Shown here piece after piece: positions 59,977-64,000 of a stretch of 64,000 bases of DNA (positions are counted from its first letter, which is position 1; each line of letters opens with the position of its first letter). The notes under the pieces are model-generated. The model did not search any database and was not told the DNA's origin. It saw only the letters and a program-made list of their open reading frames with translations. The stretch spans positions 744,001-808,000 of the forward strand of contig NZ_JAHPZX010000001.1 in NCBI RefSeq assembly GCF_021325795.1. Reading direction: 5' to 3'. This DNA comes from Bordetella sp. LUAb4 (GTDB lineage Bacteria; Pseudomonadota; Gammaproteobacteria; Burkholderiales; Burkholderiaceae_B). Both the position numbers and the translations under genes were made by a program.

Positions 59977-60192
59977 ATCCCTTCCTCCACGCGAATCACG
60001 ACACCCGCCGGTACGGGGCCCATCGAGAGCGAAGTTCTCAAAAACCAAATCCCCTCCTCTACGCAAACAGCGACTCCCGCCCGAACCGGGGCCATTGGTG
60101 GCGAAGCCCCCAAAAACCAAATCCCTTCCTCTGCGCGAATCGCGACATCCGCCCGAACCGGGGGCCATTGGGGGCGGAGCCCCCAAATTAAT
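59977..60192. repeat. 72-bp tandem repeat array, three units
   Basis: Units at 59977-60048, 60049-60120 and 60121-60192 each begin ATCCC(T/C)TCCTC, contain a CGCGAATC-like block, then CCGCCCGAACCGGGGCCAT and end with GGCGAAGCCCCCAAA. They diverge from each other at scattered positions and most resemble one another between units 2 and 3. 72 is a multiple of three, so both strands keep long open frames with 24-residue repeats, but I see no ribosome site or known domain. The remaining parts of the 632-bp gap 59724-60355 hold only short degenerate copies of the same GC-rich motif and, near 60240, an A-run before argC. Confidence 0.8.
60170..60187. repeat. Right 18-bp inverted repeat bounding the 72-bp array
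   Basis: GGGGGCGGAGCCCCCAAA, exact reverse complement of 59880-59897. It forms the end of the third 72-bp unit, so the left copy is probably an inverted fragment of the same unit. Confidence 0.85.
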
Positions 60193-60355
60193 CTTTCCCT
60201 TGTCTGCAAATCACGACGATTCGCGCCCTCCTGCCGCCTGCGTCAAAAAAAAAGCCCCCCTGTTTGTCCTCATCCCCCACACCGGTCACCTGAAGACGTT
60301 ATAAATACAGATTCCGCACTTTTTTCACCCCCCTCACCTTAGAGAGCGTAGCGAT

Positions 60356-61288
60356 ATGGCACCGAAGATCTTCATCGATGGCGAACACGGCACCACGGGA
60401 CTGCAAATCCGCACCCGCATGGCCGGCCGCCGTGACGTGGAGCTTTTGTCCATCCCGGAAGCGGAACGCCGCAACCCCGCCATGCGCGAGGACCTGCTGA
60501 ACAGCGCCGATGTCGCCATCCTGTGCCTGCCCGACGCCGCCTCGCGCGAAGCCGTCGCCATGCTGGCCGGCAACAAGAACGTCGGCATCATCGACACGTC
60601 CACCGCTTACCGCGTCGACCCCGACTGGGCCTATGGCTTCGCCGAACTGGAAAAAGGCCAGGGCGCGAAAATCGCGGCCGCCCGCTACGTGTCCAATCCC
60701 GGCTGCTACCCCACGGGCGCCGTCAGCCTGATCCGTCCGCTGCGCGCCGCCGGCATCATCCCGGATGCCTATCCGGTCACGGTCAATGCCGTGTCGGGCT
60801 ACACCGGCGGCGGTAAGCAGTTGATCGCGCAAATGGAAGATCCCAACAACCCGGACGCCATCGACTCGCCGCATTTCCTCTACGGCCTGCCGCTCAAGCA
60901 CAAGCACGCGCCGGAAATGAAGATCCATGGTCTGCTGCCCCGCATGCCCATCTTCGCGCCCTCGGTCGGCAAGTTCGCCCAGGGCATGATCGTGCAGGTG
61001 CCCCTGGTGCTGGACCAACTGGCGGCCGGCGCGACGCTGGAAAGCATCCATGCCTGCCTGACCGCGCACTATGCCGGCCAGGACATCGTCACCGTGGTGC
61101 CCCTGGCGCAAAGCCAGGCGATGGATCGCGTCAATGCCGTGGAACTGGCCGGCCAGGACACCATGAAGCTGTTCGTGTTCGGCACGCCCGGCCAGGGCCA
61201 GGTCAATCTGGTGGCCCTGCTCGACAATCTGGGCAAGGGCGCTTCCGGCGCCGCCGTGCAGAACATGGACCTGATGCTCAAGGGTTGA
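60356..61288 (+). CDS. argC: N-acetyl-gamma-glutamyl-phosphate reductase (short type)
   Basis: 310 residues, the length of the type 2 ArgC. It opens [21 protein letters not shown] (NADP-binding loop GEHGTTG), has the catalytic Cys in [12 protein letters not shown], and [11 protein letters not shown]. It reduces N-acetylglutamyl phosphate to the semialdehyde in arginine synthesis. The gene is monocistronic between the repeat array and a strong terminator; other arg genes are not linked. rpsI/rplM, frequent neighbours of argC in betaproteobacteria, are not seen. Confidence 0.96.
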   Translation: MAPKIFIDGEHGTTGLQIRTRMAGRRDVELLSIPEAERRNPAMREDLLNSADVAILCLPDAASREAVAMLAGNKNVGIIDTSTAYRVDPDWAYGFAELEKGQGAKIAAARYVSNPGCYPTGAVSLIRPLRAAGIIPDAYPVTVNAVSGYTGGGKQLIAQMEDPNNPDAIDSPHFLYGLPLKHKHAPEMKIHGLLPRMPIFAPSVGKFAQGMIVQVPLVLDQLAAGATLESIHACLTAHYAGQDIVTVVPLAQSQAMDRVNAVELAGQDTMKLFVFGTPGQGQVNLVALLDNLGKGASGAAVQNMDLMLKG

Positions 61289-61345
61289 ACGGGATAGCCC
61301 GGGAAGGGGTGCCGGCGATCGGCCCCTGACCGAAGCCCCCCCAAA

Positions 61346-61380
61346 AAAGCCGCCTGCTTACGCAAGGCGGCTTTCTCTTT
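61346..61380. terminator. Bidirectional Rho-independent terminator
   Basis: Perfect 10-bp stem AAAGCCGCCT/AGGCGGCTTT around a 9-base loop, with CTCTTTT on the right and a run of A on the left. It works in both directions between argC and the convergent DeoR gene. Confidence 0.85.
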
Positions 61381-61451
61381 TGGCGATGGCTCCAGAACGA
61401 AAGGCCTTGGGCCTTGCCTTGGCCTAGGGCTTCGAGCCTTGACCCTAGCCC

Positions 61452-62228
61452 TTAGGCCAACACCAGCTTCGCGCCGGCCTTGCGCAATTGCCGCCACTCC
61501 CGTTCATCGCCGTTCTTGCGATTGCTGAACACCACATCGATATCGGCGGCGGGCGCATAGGTAACGCGGCTGGCCACCCCCACCTTGCTGTAGTCGGCCA
61601 GCACATAAAGCCGCTTGGACTGGCGCACCATGGCCTCGGCCACGGCCGCTTCGTGATGCTCGTAACTGGTCGCGCCCTGTTCGGCGGTCAGGCCCACCGG
61701 CGACAGCACCGCGACATCCGCATGATGGCGCGCGATCTCGTTGACGGTAGCGGCGCCATAAGTCGCCTGCACATCGGCGTAAGGACGGCCGCCAAGCAGG
61801 ATCACCGAACACGCGCCCCGCCCGGGCGGCGCCGCGGACGCCAGCTTCATGGCGATCATCACGGAATTGGTGATCACGGTCAGGTCCGGCACCGACGGCA
61901 GGACCTCGGCCAACATGCCGGTGGTGCTGCCCGCATCGAGAAACAGCGTCTGTCCCGGCGTCAGCAAAGGCAGCACCGCTTGAGCGATGGCACGCTTCTC
62001 GCGCGAGTGCAGCCGCTGGCGTTCGAGGAACGGCGGTTCCAGGCGCGCCGTGGTGGCCACGACGCCGCCATGCACGCGCCGCAACAGGCCTTGCGCTTCC
62101 AGTTCCAGGATGTCGCGCCGCACCGTCTCGCGCGATACCGCCAGGGCCTGGGCCAACTGATCGGTACTCATGCGCGCATATTCATCGAGCAGGGATTTGA
62201 TGCGCAGAACGCGTTCTTCTTGGAGCAT
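61452..62228 (-). CDS. DeoR family transcriptional regulator
   Basis: 258 residues from 62228 (MLQEERVLRIKSLLDEYAR). The DeoR helix-turn-helix is clear: MSTDQLAQALAVSRETVRRDILELEAQGLLRRVHGG. The sugar-phosphate sensor domain has TLFLDAGSTTGMLAE, TVITNSVMIAM and SPVGLTAEQGATS. DeoR proteins usually repress sugar-use genes and release DNA on binding a phosphorylated sugar, but no sugar genes are present in the window. The neighbouring phospholipase C gene lies upstream in the same orientation and is a possible but unproven target. Confidence 0.9.
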   Translation of the reverse strand: MLQEERVLRIKSLLDEYARMSTDQLAQALAVSRETVRRDILELEAQGLLRRVHGGVVATTARLEPPFLERQRLHSREKRAIAQAVLPLLTPGQTLFLDAGSTTGMLAEVLPSVPDLTVITNSVMIAMKLASAAPPGRGACSVILLGGRPYADVQATYGAATVNEIARHHADVAVLSPVGLTAEQGATSYEHHEAAVAEAMVRQSKRLYVLADYSKVGVASRVTYAPAADIDVVFSNRKNGDEREWRQLRKAGAKLVLA

Positions 62229-62377
62229 GGGGCCTGAGAGGATGCTGAAAACCGGGTGAGGGAAATTCGGATATCCGAGTAGCAAAAGGCGCCCCGTGCC
62301 GAAAGGCAGGGGGCGAATCCCTTCTTATACTTGAACTGAACGCCGTGTTGCTACGGCAATCGCGCGCACGAAACCTC

Positions 62378-62403
62378 GGGCCCACCGCTGAACCGGTGGG
62401 CCC
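62378..62403 (-). terminator. Hairpin after the phospholipase C gene
   Basis: Perfect 10-bp stem GGGCCCACCG/CGGTGGGCCC with a 6-base loop, 40 bp downstream of the phospholipase stop. On the minus strand it is followed by GAGGTTTCG, so the T tract is short. Confidence 0.6.
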
Positions 62404-62443
62404 GCTTCACGCCACTGCGGCAAGGTTCGTCACGCCGGGCGGC

Positions 62444-64000
62444 TTAGAAGTCGCCTTCGCCCATGGCGGGATCGCTGATGCCGTGCTTGCCGGTTTCCAC
62501 TCGGCCGGCAAAGCGGCGCGACCACGTCGGCTGGCTGGGGCTGGTCACGACGAAGTCGTACCAGGCGCTGCTGTCGCTCAAGTCCCAATGGATGTCCTGA
62601 GTGGCACCGGCGGTCACCGACGCGTTCCAGGGGCCATCGTTGCGATAGGCTTTGGCACGCACGTTGAACGTGGCCGTACCGGCACCACGATTCATCAGCG
62701 TCAGGTAGACGTTGCCGTTGGCTACGTCATAGCAGACCCGCACTTCGGGCACCGGCAGCGTCGCATCACGCTCGACGCTCAGATCCCCGACGAAAGCACG
62801 ATGGTAGCCATTGGGACCCAACACCCAGAGATCGTAGGCGCCGCCGTTGTCCAACCAGGCATTCCAGGTGTCGTCCAGCTGCTTGCCCGCTTCCACCACG
62901 TAGCGCTGCGGAATACGGTCCAGATGCAGGCGATCGTACACATGGAACACCGCGGCCTGCGTACCCGTGTTGGCGAAGATCAATTGCACGGTACCCGCGG
63001 TCGCGTCAGTGCGCGCGCTGGTATGCAGCTCGTAGGGCAAGGCGCGTGAAAGCCGTGTCCCGATAGCCTGGTTCGGCAGTTTTTGCGGCGTGGGCAAGGC
63101 GATGGCGGTCAGGGCTTCCTGTGCCGTGCGCAAGCCGTCGGCTTGCGCTTGCGTCCTGCGGCCAGCCAGCGTCTGCATGGCTTCGTCATTAGGATTGGCG
63201 AAATTGAAGGCGGTGGTCAGATCGCCGAATACCGCGCGGCGATACGGGCTGATATTGGTATCGGCGATGCCGAAGCGTGCCTCCAGGAAGCGCAGCACGG
63301 AGGTGTGGTCGAATTGCTGCGAGTTGACCCAACCGCCACGGCTCCAGGGCGACACCACCCACATGGGTACGCGCGGACCGGGGCCGTAGCAGTCGCCATC
63401 CTGCGGCGGCATGCTGGTGCCCGGCACGTTCGGATGGGTGTAGTACTCATAGGACATGTCGGCCGTGCTCAACGTCGACTTGCCATGGGTGGCACCAGTG
63501 GCGATGTCGAGCGACGGCGCGCAAGGCGGCGGCACATGGTCGAAGAAGCCGTCGTTCTCGTCGAAGTTGATCAACAGCACGGTCTTGGACCACACCTCCG
63601 GATTGGCGGTAAGCGCGTCCAGCACTTCCTGCACGTACCACGCGCCCTGCACCGGGCTGGACGGTCCGGGATGCTCGGAATACGTTTCCGGCGCCACGAT
63701 CCAGGACACTTGCGGCAGCTTGCCGTTGAGAATGTCCTGCTTGAACGCCCCCAGCAAGCCGCCGTCGGGCATGGTGTTGGCAATGCCCTTGTACAGCGGA
63801 TTACCGGCGTTGTCGGTCGACGGGTCATACGCGGGGCTCGTCCCGGCGGCCTGATCGTGATAGACCGGCTTGCCCGACGCCAGGTTGGCGTTGCGGTAGT
63901 TCTTGAAGCCGAACAGCGGGTTGTCGGTGAAGTTGTCCGGCATGTTCTGGTAGACGATCCACGACACGCCGGCGGCCTCCAGCCGTTCCGGATAGGTGGT
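62444..64000 (-). CDS. Phosphocholine-specific phospholipase C, 5' end missing
   Basis: The last 518 residues are present; the frame stays open through the window end (TTYPERLEAAGVSWIVY), so the N-terminal part, including any Tat signal, lies outside. The phosphoesterase domain shows LLINFDENDGFFDHVPPP, a metal-binding segment of this family, and FDHTSVLRFLEARFG. Two C-terminal DUF756-type repeats follow (from PYELHTSARTDATAG and from PEVRVCYDVANGNVYL). This is the PlcN/PlcH-type architecture. The enzyme hydrolyses phosphatidylcholine or sphingomyelin after export. Acid phosphatase AcpA is related but lacks these repeats. Confidence 0.9.
   Translation of the reverse strand, partial: TTYPERLEAAGVSWIVYQNMPDNFTDNPLFGFKNYRNANLASGKPVYHDQAAGTSPAYDPSTDNAGNPLYKGIANTMPDGGLLGAFKQDILNGKLPQVSWIVAPETYSEHPGPSSPVQGAWYVQEVLDALTANPEVWSKTVLLINFDENDGFFDHVPPPCAPSLDIATGATHGKSTLSTADMSYEYYTHPNVPGTSMPPQDGDCYGPGPRVPMWVVSPWSRGGWVNSQQFDHTSVLRFLEARFGIADTNISPYRRAVFGDLTTAFNFANPNDEAMQTLAGRRTQAQADGLRTAQEALTAIALPTPQKLPNQAIGTRLSRALPYELHTSARTDATAGTVQLIFANTGTQAAVFHVYDRLHLDRIPQRYVVEAGKQLDDTWNAWLDNGGAYDLWVLGPNGYHRAFVGDLSVERDATLPVPEVRVCYDVANGNVYLTLMNRGAGTATFNVRAKAYRNDGPWNASVTAGATQDIHWDLSDSSAWYDFVVTSPSQPTWSRRFAGRVETGKHGISDPAMGEGDF

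Noticed and set aside
59773-60186. Minus-strand frame with 24-residue repeats across the 72-bp array
   Set aside because: The frame is open only because 72 is a multiple of three; no start signal or conserved domain, and the plus strand is equally open.
59880-60187. Miniature transposon (MITE) bounded by the 18-bp inverted repeats
   Set aside because: The inverted repeats are GC-hairpins themselves and one is part of a tandem unit; no target duplication could be found.
59880-60192. CRISPR array
   Set aside because: The units are 72 bp, contiguous and imperfect, with no unique spacers and no cas genes.

Overview
The window is high-GC chromosomal DNA with dense genes, strong Shine-Dalgarno sites and many ATGA-type stop/start overlaps. 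Two Bug/TctC solute receptors, an orphan nadC controlled by a NadQ/NrtR-like regulator and the general gene style point to a betaproteobacterium of the Alcaligenaceae (Bordetella/Achromobacter group). That placement is an inference from gene content; no marker gene is present. I see no rRNA, tRNA, insertion sequence, prophage, plasmid function or CRISPR array.

Layout: 1-3.7 kb holds housekeeping genes (end of gloB, mltD, a Dabb-domain protein, fabI, an OsmC-like protein). 3.8-7 kb is an NAD-precursor module (nadQ-like regulator, nadC, coupled Bug receptor) with two palindromic operators. After an aldo/keto reductase, 8.2-21.5 kb is a TetR-controlled catabolic operon: four amidase-signature hydrolases, two small AtzG-like proteins and a complete peptide-type ABC importer. 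A convergent PaoABC-type aldehyde oxidoreductase follows (21.5-25.4 kb).

25.8-38.4 kb carries a 7TM-DISM histidine kinase facing a second (apparently non-flagellar) chemosensory operon: sensorless MCP-like protein, CheY-like regulator, STAS protein, CheA, MCP, CheW, REC-EAL phosphodiesterase, CheR, CheD, CheB. No flagellar genes are nearby. Two AraC regulators and an AhpD-like protein follow.

41.7-48.6 kb is a divergent polyamine-linked membrane cluster: membrane aminopropyltransferase-like protein and Tat-exported FAD oxidoreductase on one side; DUF350, SPFH-SHOCT, DUF4178, a tiny Gly/Ser-rich membrane protein and SpeD on the other. Its function is unknown, and it is one of the two best candidates for an undescribed system.

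48.8-52.5 kb is a cupin/Bug receptor/CoA-transferase locus with an IclR regulator. 53.4-59.7 kb is a six-gene lipid operon matching E. coli ynbABCD with an added PlsC-type acyltransferase and a small membrane protein; it looks like a parallel route to an unidentified phospholipid, and it is the other best candidate. A 72-bp tandem repeat array bounded by perfect 18-bp inverted repeats precedes argC. The window ends with a DeoR regulator and the 3' part of a phospholipase C gene.
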